Source: Pyrrhoderma lamaoense
Taxonomy: Eukaryota > Basidiomycota > Agaricomycetes > Hymenochaetales > Hymenochaetaceae
NCBI GenBank assembly: GCA_002794735.1
Contig: NBAZ01000005.1
Location: forward strand, 744,001 to 808,000
DNA length: 64,000 nt
Direction: 5' to 3'
The position numbers were made by a program, and so were the translations under genes. The notes under the pieces were generated by a model. It was not told the DNA's origin and searched no databases. It saw only the letters and a program-made list of their open reading frames with translations. Positions 23,301 through 34,640 of this stretch are shown one piece after another. How positions within the stretch are numbered: the stretch's first letter is position 1; each line of letters begins with the position of its first letter.

Positions 23301-26145
23301 TTCCTCCAAGCCCACGTAAACCATACGGCTCTCTTCTTAGCCATAATATCTCTCGTGAACCATCCACTCGTGGATCAGCTTCGATCTCAAGTAGACATCG
23401 CTCGGAGCGTTCAGAGAGAGAGCACGTTCATAACCCGCCAGCTCCACCACAGATTAATAGAAGCATAAGTGCAGAGTCGGATGATACTGTCGAAGCGGAC
23501 TCGGCGCATCAACATGTCCCATCTGTGAGTGGGGGTGGAAGTCTTCGAGGAAGTATTAAAGGCAAATCTCGTGCTATGGATCTTGGAGATGGACCTGCAC
23601 TCGATCCTGTCCCTCCTTCTCCATCTACTCACCATGCCCCATCTGTTCATTCTCGAACACCGAGCGTTGCAACGGCACAACCCCTCCTTCCGTTCACATT
23701 TCACGAGCACCTTCGTTAGCTTCTTCAAGGGCTCCCTCAGTAGCTCCTGCTCCATCTATCCATTCTCGTACACCCTCAGTCGCGCATTCGCCTTCACTTC
23801 ATTCGCGTTCTGGCTCAGTAGCACAAGCTCCCTCAGTTCACTCGCGAGCTCCGTCTATCTCTCAGACGGTTTCTCATCATTCTCGTGCCCCATCTCTTTC
23901 GCAAGGTCCGTAGGCTCACCGGTACCTTCTCGTGTACCCTCAACTGCGGCGGGAGGAGCTGTAGGTTCTCCCGTCCCATCTCGTACCCCATCGGCAAATC
24001 CATATTCATCTCCTGTACCCTCCCGTACCCCATCTCCGCCCTCGGTCGCTCTTCAGGACTCAGTCGAGCCCGTCAAGTACGAGTACTGGCTTAGGTGGGG
24101 GTAGAGTACCGACCGTGACTCGTCAAAACTCGTCTAGGAGCGGTTACGCACCTTCTCATATGTCCCGCGTAGAAGAGGATAATCTTTCCGGACATGATCA
24201 TGGCCATGGATCAGCAGCAGAGTATTACGCTTCTGCACCACCTCCTGAGATTGAGGTTGTCGGACCTGAACAGGAGGAAACACATGAGCCTCCTGAAATG
24301 GCGTCTATTCCTGAATTTGTACCTCGTGCGCCGTCGTCTCATCACTCCCATCACTCCAATCCCAGTCCCAGTCTCGATCCCGCTCTCCTGCTGTTATCCC
24401 TCGCTCGATCTCCCCAGCTCCTGCTCCTGGGGCGGTTGAAATGGAGAAATCAGATAGTTGGGAGATACCTACCGAACCTGAAGCTCCACCTCCGTCGAGA
24501 AAAAAGCCTCAGGTTGGGGATGGGGATTAGGTTGGGGTAGTGGTGGTGGTGGTAGTAACAAAGGGTCGAACATTCATACACCTGAAGAGATACCTGATCT
24601 TGGTGGTGAGAGTGTACCGTTATCGAATATGGGTATTCCGGGTGGTATGGATCCCGAACCTGAACCTTTTATTCCTCCTCCAGCTTCTGAACACTTACCA
24701 GAGCCTGAACCAGAAGTACAACAACCGGAAGCGGAGCCTGAGCCACCGGTTATAGTCTCGCAGGCGGTTAGCAAGGCGGCCTCTTCGAGGTCTGCGGCTA
24801 GTAAAGCTGGGGGAAGAAAGGGAAAGGGATATTGAAGAATGGAAGTGCGAGTTCTAGGGCTACGGCTGCTGCTGAGGCTGCGGAAGCTCAAGCTAGGGCA
24901 CGCGAAGCTGAGGAACAACAAGAGAGAGAACGACAGCTTCAGGCGCGGCTTGAACGTGAACGAGAGCTTGCAGAAGCTGAGGCTCGGATGAGACGTGAAG
25001 AGGAAGAAGAACGTGCCCGACAAGAAGCAGAGGCGATTGAGAGAGCGCGTGTTGAGCAAGAGGAGAGAGAGTACCAGGCGCAGATCCAGGCTGAGAGAGA
25101 GGAAGCTGAACGTGTTGCTTTTGAACAGCAGGAGCAGATGCGTATCCAGAAGGAGGCTGAAGAGGCTCAGGCTAGAGCTGAAGCTGCGGAGCAAGAACGA
25201 TTGAGGGTCGAGGCTGAAGAAGCAGAGATGAGAGCGAGAGAGGAGGCTGCGGCGAGAGCGAGAGAAGAAGCTGAAGCTGAAGCTTAGAAGCGGAGGCGAA
25301 GAGAGTCGCTCAAGCTGAAGCTGATGCTAAAGAGGCGGCTGAAGTTGCTAGAGCGCAAGTACAGATGCAAGCTGAGGCGGATGCTGCTGCTGCCGCAGCC
25401 GCCGCCGAATCGCAAGTAGACGAAGAGAAAGAGAAGCTGGAGAATGCTGTAGTTAAAGCTAGAGATAACGTCATCAAAGCCGAGGATGAACTTCAACAAA
25501 GCCGAAGTAGCGGTGTCCAAGGCACCAAAGCCAAAAGCAAAAGGGCAAGAAAGCACCACTCCTAGTGCTGCGATGCAGGCTGCTGAGAGGAAAGTAACTG
25601 AAGCGGAGAAGCATTGACAAACGCAAAGGATAAATTAGAAAAAGCTGAGGAAGCACTTGCAGCGTACGTTCCACCAGCACCTCCTATACCTGTTGCAGCT
25701 CCTGAACCTGTAGCGCCACCGTCGCCTCAACTATCACATCACTCTTTTTGTTCCACACGCTCACATCACTCCAATTCAAACCCTCCTTTACCCATGAAGT
25801 CACCTCACTTGAAAGCGGATGACTTGCCCGCTGTCGGTGGAGGAGGATTGAAGATACTCAGTCACCTCCTCCTAAACCAGTGTTCGGCGGTGGGGACTTT
25901 GGAATGAAACCGATGAATATGAACAATTCTGGTATGTTCGACTTTGGTGTCCCTTCTGGGAAGGCGCAGAATGATTATGGGGAAGATGAGGATGAGGATG
26001 AAGAGGAGAAAGGTGGAGTTAGCGGAGGTTTGTTTGGAGGAGGGGGTAGTCGCTGGGGAAGTAGTTGGGGATTCGGTGGGGAGGTGGAGGAGGAGGCGGA
26101 AAGTCAAAATCGGGTAGCGGATGGGGAATTTTGGATAACCTCTAA
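20397..26145 (+). CDS. HSPA12-like Hsp70 ATPase with long Ser/Pro, coiled-coil and Gly/Trp-rich tail
   Basis: Exons 20397-20554, 20738-21271, 21315-21507, 21683-21863, 22270-22467, 22613-23129, 23195-26145. The ATPase half has phosphate-1 LAFDVGTTFSGVSYAFL, phosphate-2 IVADAGGGTLDVSSY and adenosine motif VWLVGGFAASPWL, followed by SKAVADGAIGFF and the HSPA12-type C-terminal fold ending in RYGPATIVFNEKG. Such proteins normally end here. In this window the same exon runs on for about 2.9 kb: SRTPSVA/SRAPS repeats, a GWGWGLGWGSGGGG patch, a long Glu/Ala/Arg coiled coil (24.83-25.65 kb), a Pro-rich piece, and a Gly/Trp-rich end closing with GWGILDNL-stop. The frame breaks once at a C5 run in exon 2 (about 20963) and about eleven times in the tail, always resuming with the same composition, so I treat it as one gene. 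Confidence 0.85.
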
Positions 26146-26968
26146 GAGTGAGGAGGTTCGGTAAGGGAGAACGCTTTGAGCCGAAAGTGGAGAGAATGAT
26201 TCTTTCTTTTTCTTTATCCTTTCTTGGTACGGTGCACGAATACCCCGTAGTCTGTTTTGATTTTCTAGCTCTTTGAGATCGGATATACCTGTCACTTTTT
26301 TCAACCCTTCTGGCTCTCATCTCTTCTTTCGTCCTAGAGATTTTGACTATGTTTTCGTTTACTCTTTTTGTTCTTTTCCTTTCTGATCCATCTTGGGTTT
26401 TATGGTTCTATGTCTGCTTTTCTTCTTTCTTGCCAAGGATACATATTATCGTGTCAACTCTAAATTCAAATTTTCATCCCCCCCCCTTTGACACCTCCCA
26501 TTCTTCCCTTGACCACCTTCTGGCAATCTATCAGCCCATTAATCGATTGTCTACAACGACAAATACCCACCCACGACCTTATGCGACATACTAAAGAAAG
26601 TTATGCTTACCATCCTATGCCCATCCACCCCTTGTTTATGCTCTCCCTTTTCCTTAAAATTTCAACATTACCGTAAAAAATCTCTCTCCTCTCAAGGAGT
26701 ATCTTATGCATCAACATTATATGATTTATGCTTTCCGACACAATCGCCTTTTTTTGTCTTTTGTAACACATGTACCCAATGTACCCAATGTACTCGTGTA
26801 CTAATTCAATAAACACCCCCTCTCCTCTTTTGTTACCAATCTCATCTTGCTTTTTTTCTTTCTTGCTATTTGTTTTACTCCTTTCTTTCTTTCCTTCAAT
26901 TTCTTTCTTAATTTTCCTTTCTTTATCTACCTATCTACCATACCTCCTTTGTATCGTTGTATCGACAA

Positions 26969-26990
26969 ACACACACACACACACACACAC
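26969..26990. repeat. (AC)11 microsatellite
   Basis: Perfect AC dinucleotide run in the convergent spacer. Confidence 0.95.
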
Positions 26991-27539
26991 TTCACTATTT
27001 CATATCTCACTATTGTTGTTGTAGTTATCATTGTTAACTTGTTTGTCCGCTTGTTTGTTTGCTCATTTAATAAAACTACGTTTGTAATAACTTGGGTGAC
27101 ACATATAATTACTTTGTGTGCTATAGTTATCTTGCATGTCTAATGCTTTTGTTCACTTTTTTTTAGTAGTTTATCTTCGGAATGAGATGTAAGTAGATGT
27201 TCCCTCATGGAAATAGAGAACTTAGGAAGTCTCGGTATCTCTAACAACCCTTCACCAAAGTCAAAGTCAAAGTGGGGTGTTAGTTGTCAATCAGAATCTA
27301 AAACTAGTTGTATTCGAATATTAGTAACACAATTCAGCTTAACATGTGCTAAATTTCCATTATACATGTATATAATGAAGTTACTCAACATCTACAAAGC
27401 TCGGTTGAACCCATGCTTTTCCAAATTGTTATATTATAAAACGTCAACCAAGAACGTTTTTATCCGAATCATCATTTACAATATGTAATCATGTTAGCCT
27501 AGATACAATTGTAGCGCTATTCAAAAGAATGTACAGGGA

Positions 27540-27597
27540 AGGGAAGGAAGGAGAAGAGGAGGGGAGGGGAGAGGAGGGGGAAGGGTACAAAAAGAAA
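27540..27597 (+). other. polypurine tract with G-quadruplex motif
   Basis: G/A-only stretch containing GGGG-A-GGGG-AGAGGA-GGGGG-AA-GGG, which satisfies the four-tract G3+N1-7 rule. It lies 3' of the minus-strand F-box-like gene, so the transcript would carry the C/U-rich complement. Confidence 0.7.
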
Positions 27598-27777
27598 GAA
27601 GTGATAGAGTGAGAGTAAAATAGTAAAAAAAGAAAAGACAGAAAGAAGTGAAAGCGGAATGGGTAAGAATAAGGGAAAGGTTTGGTATATTTGAATGAAT
27701 GAATGAAAATGACAAGAAAGAGGAAAGAGGAAAGAAAAAGTTGTGCGCTCATAGAGTGATCTAGATAGAATGATGTA

Positions 27778-27806
27778 AAAACAAACAAACAAACAAACAA
27801 ACAAAC
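27778..27806. repeat. (AAAC)n tetranucleotide microsatellite
   Basis: About seven tandem AAAC units downstream of the minus-strand F-box-like gene. Confidence 0.9.
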
Positions 27807-28149
27807 ATGAGAGTGAAATAAAGAGCAAGAAAGAATAGACCGATGATTGTCTCCTGAAAGGTTTAAAGGTTGAAGTATAGAATATGTGATACGTAAAATT
27901 ATGCAACATGAAGAGAAAGGTTTCATTATGGAAAAATGAGTGAATGTGATGAAATCATATGAAGTAGAATCAGTAAAAGCAGTAATAGTGCAACAGTGGG
28001 GATTATATACTATGTGGGATTACTAGCTGGCTAGCAAAAAGTAAAGAGATCAAGATGTATAGACAATTAACGATCCTCAGCCACTTTGCCCCATTTTTCA
28101 AAATCTTTTTCGCATAAGAAATACTTATTCGCATCTCAGATGCTTTTTT

Positions 28150-31100
28150 TCATTGTACAATTCCAAAATCCACGTCTAGTCCAGTATTTTCTCCAAAGTG
28201 ATCCTCTAGACTTGGAGAGTGAGCGGCATTTTTACCGCCTCGTATGTATATCAACCTACAAGCATCGATTATAAGATTCATCCATCGTCTTTTAGCTCCT
28301 AGTCGGATACCACAGATAGACAGACACTCACCTAAGATATAGTTTACCATTCCCGCACTTCTCGCGCACTATCTCGACTACAGCCTCTCTCTTCTCATAT
28401 CCCTTATCCTTATCCTTATCGTCCTCGTTTCTATCTTTACTATCAGACGTCCCAAAAACAGCTTCTTCCAATCTTGCTCTTCCCTCAGGTGTACCCTCAC
28501 TTTGGATCACCCACTCTCCTGCCCAACCAGATCCCATATTTAATGCAGCTGATGGTGTGACTTCGAAGCTAACTAGCCAAGCATACGTTCTTACGCTCAC
28601 ATAGCCGTACTTTGTTTTCCCCTGTCCTTGCATCCCGTACCCTGCTCGTGAGCGAACGCGGACGGTAGTTTCCTGCAGCCAGTACTTAACATTATCTTCG
28701 CCAGTACCTCTTCTGACTCTCCCATCTACTGCATCCCCATTGAGTTGTTGATTACTGCGGACAGCAAGGAACTTCAACAATGATACAGGCAACCTGAATA
28801 CTGTATTCAATCCTGCCCCTGAGTTTATTCCAGTGTGCATGGATGCAAGATGTGAGAAATAAAAGGGTGATGGTAATCCTATAACTTCTTCTCCCCTTAA
28901 CGGTACTATACCTACATCTGGTCTCCGTCCTTCAGATGAACCAGATTCCACAGAGATGGCGGGGTCATATACTATCAGTCGCTGACCAGTGTAGACTAGC
29001 CAACGTCTCCCCTCTCTTTCTGAGCCTTGCAAGACCTCCGACTCTGGGTCTCCATTGTAATTACTTGCATCCTCTTCCTCTTGTCCTCGTTCCACTTCAC
29101 GTTCGAGTGGGACATAACCAAGATTACACACCACGTCTCCCACACTGAGATGCTCCATAGACCTGCATCCACTAACTCATTCTCAATACTTGCTATAGTA
29201 ACATCATCTACCTCGTCTTCTCCATCTCGCCAGTCCCAAGCCATCCGCATAGGAGAACGAGATCCAAGAGAAGAACAAGGTACGAATACTCTTAGAATGG
29301 GGGCCCGGCTGCGTACTGTTGCCAACTTCAGATCATGTAGGTCTCTTTCTTTTCCTCCTCTCACTGTACTCCTTTCGTCACTTCTTCCTGAGCTCATGAC
29401 GCCACCCATGCCAAGTGGGGAGCCTCGAACTGCAAAACGACTAGGGCTCCTCGACACAGGCCCCTGCCCTACTGATACAGCACTACCAAGTGACGAACTA
29501 CTTGAGTGCCTAGACGTCCCTGCTGATGATCGCGAAGGGGATGAAGAAGAACCGCGTCTGTCACCGTCGTCAATAACAAATCGCCTCCTTGGGGGTTGCA
29601 ACTCCTCATCCTCGACATGTAATTCGGACATTATTCCTTGCTCGCATGATTGAGAATTAGAAACACCCGATATGGAATCCGAACGTGTTCTCGAGTATGA
29701 TGTAAGCTGTGTCGATTCTCTGTTTCGATTTTGCATTTTAAGACCATGACCATTACTTGCAAAACTGTATCTGGAACTCTGTGAGCTGTAGGATGATTTC
29801 CCTTTCCTCCAGTTCCCAGAGTAGATACGTAACGACTCTGGCTCCTCCTCCGGTTTTGGTAATGGGGCAGTTGATCGGCCCTTCACAGAAGCAAAAATTG
29901 ATAATCGATTAGATTTCCGTTGTTTAGAAGCTGAGGGAGATGCTTTCGAGTAATTGACCAAACTGCTGCTGCTTGCGCTGCGCTCGGCCCTACTATTGAC
30001 ACTACTGCTGAGGAAAGCGGAAGACCGGGCCTTGGGCAGTAGGACAGTAGGTGACTCCGGTGCTGATCTGACGTCCTCGGAAGCCCACTTCCTACCGTGC
30101 CGCAGTCGCTGCTGCTGTTTAGAGCCTTCTAAAGGGCTATTACCATTCTCGCTTGAGGTTGCTGAAGACGAAGAAGATCCGAACCCATGACCATTCATAG
30201 ATGATGGGCTACTTTTCCCTGCTGGTGAATCATCCATGGGGGAATTGGGGAAAGATGAGGGAGCATATGAGAGGGGCTTTGGAAAGGTTAACTCCCTCAG
30301 CCCCCCCTTCTGAGAATATACTTTATTCGCTTTCTTTGCTACACCATTAACTTTAGACTTCGACTTTGAGAACCACTGCTCTAATTCCTCATTGGAATTG
30401 TTGAGTTCGGACGAAATGGGTTCCGTTGTACTGTGAACCAGATTCTGCAGCACGAGAACCATGCGTGAATGCGCGAGAGCAAATTGTTGGAAGCGATATG
30501 TTTTTTTACTATGTTCCCAAGACATGAGTGTAGGGAGGAGAGAAAGATCACTTGAAAGGACTGAGAGAGCATGAGTTGGATAATGATGCAACGGTAATTC
30601 AAGAGAAGCCACTGTTGTTCAATCAAGATATAACGACAAAAGGTGTCAGTGATTGGAGTAAACTCATGCTATGTTACCCACTGAGTAGTCCTAAATCGTA
30701 ATAATCAAATTTGATTGAGTCCGACCATATGCGTATATCGCGCTGCCTGAGCGCGGATCCATATTCAGGGATGAAGCGAGAGAGAACGATATCTTTGATT
30801 TCTGGGCGGAGAAAGGCAGTGCGGAGGGGATGCGACGTACTCGAAAGGGAGTGTGTATCTGGCCAAGACAGGTGGCGCAAAAGATAACAAAGGATGTGTG
30901 TGTTGGAGCAAAGGGTCAATAGGAGGTCAAGTGAGGCATCAGAGCGGGCTGAATCTAGAGGTGAATGAAGGTGAGAAGCCTGTGAATTTGTAGGAGAGAT
31001 AATGCTTGATGAAGATGACATGAGAGGAGCGGCTGGGAGTGGGCGTTTTGGATACGAAGAAAACATATTCTTCGTTGCTTTCGTAGTATTACTTGTGAGC

Positions 31101-31183
31101 ACGGAAGGAGGCCGAGGCGAAGTTGAGGTTGGAGGGACGGCGGCCGTTGTCGAGAGACGAAACGTCTGCACAGCGACAGACAT
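28150..31183 (-). CDS. F-box-like protein with long Ser-rich middle region
   Basis: Three exons: 31183-30678, 30611-28332, 28255-28150. The ATG at 31183 is followed by a Pro/Ser/Thr-rich stretch. An F-box-like helical block (about residues 70-165) reads NTHILCYLLRHLSWPDTHSLSS, then TAFLRPEIKDIVLSRFIPEYG. Next come YPTHALSVLSSDL and AHSRMVLVLQNLVHS, a disordered Ser/Arg-rich region of roughly 300 residues, and a C-terminal folded part (PILRVFVPCSSLG, then WLVYTGQRLIVYDP). The last intron (28331-28256) joins KLYLR to LIYIRGG and ends in FGIVQ. The frame breaks at about 29134, where TGGAGCATCTC lacks one base (GLWSHLSVGDVV resumes). Intron 1 is also one base out of phase at a GGG. The family is common in Agaricomycetes; any role in substrate recognition for an SCF ligase is inference. 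Confidence 0.6.
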
Positions 31184-34100
31184 CTTCTCTTACGGAAGCA
31201 CAGTTGCGGGCGCGACGCACAAAAGTGGGGGGGGGGGGGAGGGGGAAAGGCGTCGATGGGAGGTTGTCCCCTTGTTTTTGAGTGCAGACGAATAATGAAA
31301 AGGCAATAGGGATAATTTAGCGGGGAGGGACGACGCGAGGGAGAGAGCGCGTTCGGGTCGGCAAATACGGATGACGAAATGGCCTCTGTCATCGCATTTA
31401 GTTCACTACAAAATTCTAAACTTTTTCTCTTTTAAACTTTCTTTCCTGCCTTGATTGAGTAATCGCAACCGTTGTGCCACCATATTTTGTACATTTCATG
31501 GCTTCCTTTGATACTGAAACCACCTAAAAGAAGTAGGAGTGGAATGGAAAATACTCGATGCCCAAATTGAAGATTTAAACTGTCCCAATGATCTGCATCG
31601 GCAAAGGAAGAGAAGCGCCTTATTCATCGGCGCTCGGGGTCCAAAGAAGAGATCAAATAACGGTCGGAGTCTATGAATAAATTAAATTGTCGTCGCGGGT
31701 CCCTGGGCACGAGTAACGCTCGCAACAGATGAATCAGATACATTAGCTTACCTTTCCATCATCCATCGTATCTCTCTCTATCTCTCTCTAATTTGACCCG
31801 AATCATCCAGTATGCATATGTAGAATGGATGCTACAGGAGTATTCACTCTTCCGCCCAGGTACGCATCTAAACGAGCACTAGCACTTCGCCTCGTGCCTG
31901 GCTGAATACATGCGTATCGTTAGTTCTCCTCTCTTTTTCCTTACTCCGCTACAATCGGATCCAATCACGCCAGTAAGGACTAACCGTTTGGGTGCTCATC
32001 AACCACTCAACAGCCCTCTGCTCCGCAAACTCTCCGATCAAATTTGGTAATTCCCGAGCATGTTTGTTTCCTTATACAACCGATGCCGAGATACATTTCT
32101 GTCAGTGTTACTAGTATTACCGTTCACCTCCCCAGAGATCGCACATTCTGGCTGGTATCAACAGATTAATCCTCGGCACCGTCGTAACCACTATCAAATA
32201 CATAATAAGAGACGGCGTTGAACTCACCTAGGTGAGACCAGTGTTTCAGGTCTCAATTCATCCATTAAATAGACGAACCTAATTTATATCATACCTCGAT
32301 TCCGTGAGTTATTCTCGTCTCTATCTCTGTTCAGAACACGTAATGAATGCATAAACTTCTCTATAACTTATGTTTTCCACTGGATCCGCCTGATTTACCT
32401 CTTCCATGGACGTGAGCACTGAACGGTAAACCACAGCAAGGTGAATGTTTTAGGAGAAAGTTTACTTGTATACGTGCATGCGTCATCACCAGACGTCAGA
32501 AGCATGTACCACACATGATCTGGTATCTTTAAACGGAAATTAGCAATCCGAATAAGGTGTTATCGTCCAAACCGAAATCTTTGTGAAGAGGACAGATGTT
32601 ATCAACATAAAATCAATGTCTAGTAAATTGGGATGCTCATAACTGTGTTGTAGCATTCAATCGGCCGAAGCATCTTGTTTCAGTCCAGATGTTGGATAGC
32701 GCCTCAATTAATGTTTGTAATATTGTTGAATAGAGCTTTTCAATCCTTTACTAGAGGTATGTTCAGATTATGAAACAGTTCAAAAATGGTAAAATAATGT
32801 AGTATTGCCGAGATCGTCTATTCTCAGTATGTTGCCAGTGTCCAACGTCAGCTGAGTATATGCTTTCACTGATTTGGAACCGTCATGAAGGTTTCCCATA
32901 AATACATGTAAAAAATGGTGTGCATCTTTTCAATATACAAGTTACGAATTTGATTCGTCTTATAAACATCTCAATCAAGACCAGATGTATCAAAGCAAAA
33001 AATACGAGGATAAACCCAAAAAATTAGTCGTCAAAGGGCAATCTGTAAGTAACTGGCATACCTATACAGAGCAACTGGATCTCTACGACCTTCGTTCCAT
33101 TGTAAGCTAGATAAGCCACCCAATCTTGACGGCATAAAAACGTCGCCTTCAGTTCGCAACTTTCGGAGTTCGGCCCTCAAACTTCTGAGTTACAAACATC
33201 CGATGTATTCTTATTTTCTCGTATTCGGAAATGCGATCAGATTCACGTATTCCCGTTATCTGAGCACTTACAATTCTGTCGGATGTGACGTAGTCTGAGC
33301 GAAACAAACAACAAACAAAGAAAAAAAAACTGAAAAGATCTTCATGTTACTATATTTGGTTCCCACATACGCATATATGAACGACCTGAATATTCATTAA
33401 ATATACGCCATATACTAATTTGTATTCTAATTTACTATACACGATTGACTAGTGAAAAAAGTAGCAATCTGATTTGATAAAAAAAAACGTTAGCATACAC
33501 TCTTTCAACAGATAGGAAGACAGAATAAAAGAAAGGATCAGACATCCAAGGAAGTACTTGGTAACCCTCATCACGCCGACCCCCACCTCCACGCCCAACG
33601 TACACAACGGTAGCCCTACTCGTTCAACACGACTGGGTTCAGTGAGAAGCGAGAGGAAAAATGAACATGCGGTCTGGGGAGTACTCCATAAGGAGGGCGC
33701 TAGGGAGGAAACTGCGAATTAACGGTTTCTTTTCATCACGCATGCATAGTGCATATGCATATAAAAAACCATTGTTTAACCAAAAGACGTACTCACAATG
33801 ATATAGAATTACTCGGCTGGTAGATAATGAATATCGCAGATTGTAAAGAGAGTCTAGAAGAGAAAGAACAACACTGAGAGGATATTAGCCAAGGATTTTT
33901 TTGATAACGGGCAGAAGTAGCATAAAGCGGAAATCAGACGAAATGACACTGGCAAGTGTACTGATGCATCTGTTAAGATGCGTGTTCGTTGCGAACGAAC
34001 GGCTCTTATTCCTCGTCATGGTCGTATAAGACGGGGAAGAGAATAAAGTCATCACATTAGAGAATGATTGTAAAAAATAACTCACTGGTGATGATGTCGC

Positions 34101-34640
34101 AGGACAAAGAACGAGTGGCAGAAAGGTAAAATTTTTATACGCGACTGGCGCGTGACCGTGAGACCCACTTTCCCAGGAAGAGTTTGTTACCATACAGACG
34201 CGTGTGAAGGAAAACACAACATTGTCAAGCGTTGCTAAAGACTCTAAAAGAGTGTGAACGATATTTTTGAAACGTGCTCGCGAACATCATTCATTCAGGA
34301 GAACAAAGGGAAGACCTTTTTTGGGAGGTAAGACAAAATTGCTGCTTAAGCTTGTGACTGTGACTTAAGAATGCCCAACAGAACCACCGTGTTTTTCCCT
34401 CTATCTACCATCCTTCCAGATACCACATATCGCTCAACCACGACCATATATTAAGAACTGCTTTCGTGCTGTACTCACACATTTAACCTACCGCGTCCGC
34501 GTGTTGAACGTTTTCGAGGTGAGAATCTCATCAAATGACGCGTGCTGATACGTGCTTTCAGAACACGACGGACCGTACCACTAACCACGCGTTCAACGCA
34601 CCTTCGTCTTCAGTTTTTTTCCTAGCCTTGAACGGCTTAC
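31184..34640. other. 3.4-kb stretch without a recognisable gene
   Basis: Upstream of both flanking genes. A G13 run sits at 31227-31239, only 44 bp before the F-box-like start. TATCTCTCTC repeats lie at about 31770, and there is a small TGAGACC/GGTCTCA inverted repeat at about 32230. ORFs are short, the longest being minus 33885-34217 (110 codons, unrecognised). Codon-like composition is absent over most of it. The final 450 bp contains three ACGCGT sites and is presumably the SUN-gene promoter. A heavily spliced lineage-specific gene cannot be excluded. Confidence 0.45.
34198..34592 (+). promoter_or_regulatory. cluster of three ACGCGT (MCB-like) sites upstream of the SUN-domain gene
   Basis: ACGCGT at 34198-34203, 34538-34543 and 34587-34592, within 450 bp of the SUN start codon at 34641. 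In ascomycete yeasts ACGCGT is the MluI cell-cycle box bound by MBF. Here its use is inference. Confidence 0.4.

Larger units (their letters stand above)
26146..28149. other. convergent intergenic region with microsatellites and a G4-capable tract
   Basis: 2 kb between the 3' ends of the Hsp70-like (+) and F-box-like (-) genes. 26160-26950 is pyrimidine-rich on plus, with a C9 run at 26478-26486. (AC)11 lies at 26969-26990. 27.54-27.76 kb is purine-rich on plus with a G-quadruplex motif, and an (AAAC)n array spans 27778-27806. The long minus ORFs over 27489-27926 are composition artefacts. No gene recognised. Confidence 0.6.

Noticed and set aside
24574..25194. 206-codon minus ORF rich in Leu/Ser opposite the Hsp70 tail
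   Set aside because: Mirror image of the Glu/Ala/Arg coiled coil on plus; no motif and no start context.
23276..25907. Reading the Hsp70 tail as four or five separate small genes
   Set aside because: No intervening promoters, stop/start pairs are one frame apart at homopolymers, and composition runs through each break. One long exon is simpler.
27489..27926. 145-codon minus ORF downstream of the F-box-like gene
   Set aside because: Same pyrimidine-tract artefact (Ser/Phe/Leu-rich), with overlapping ORFs in two frames.
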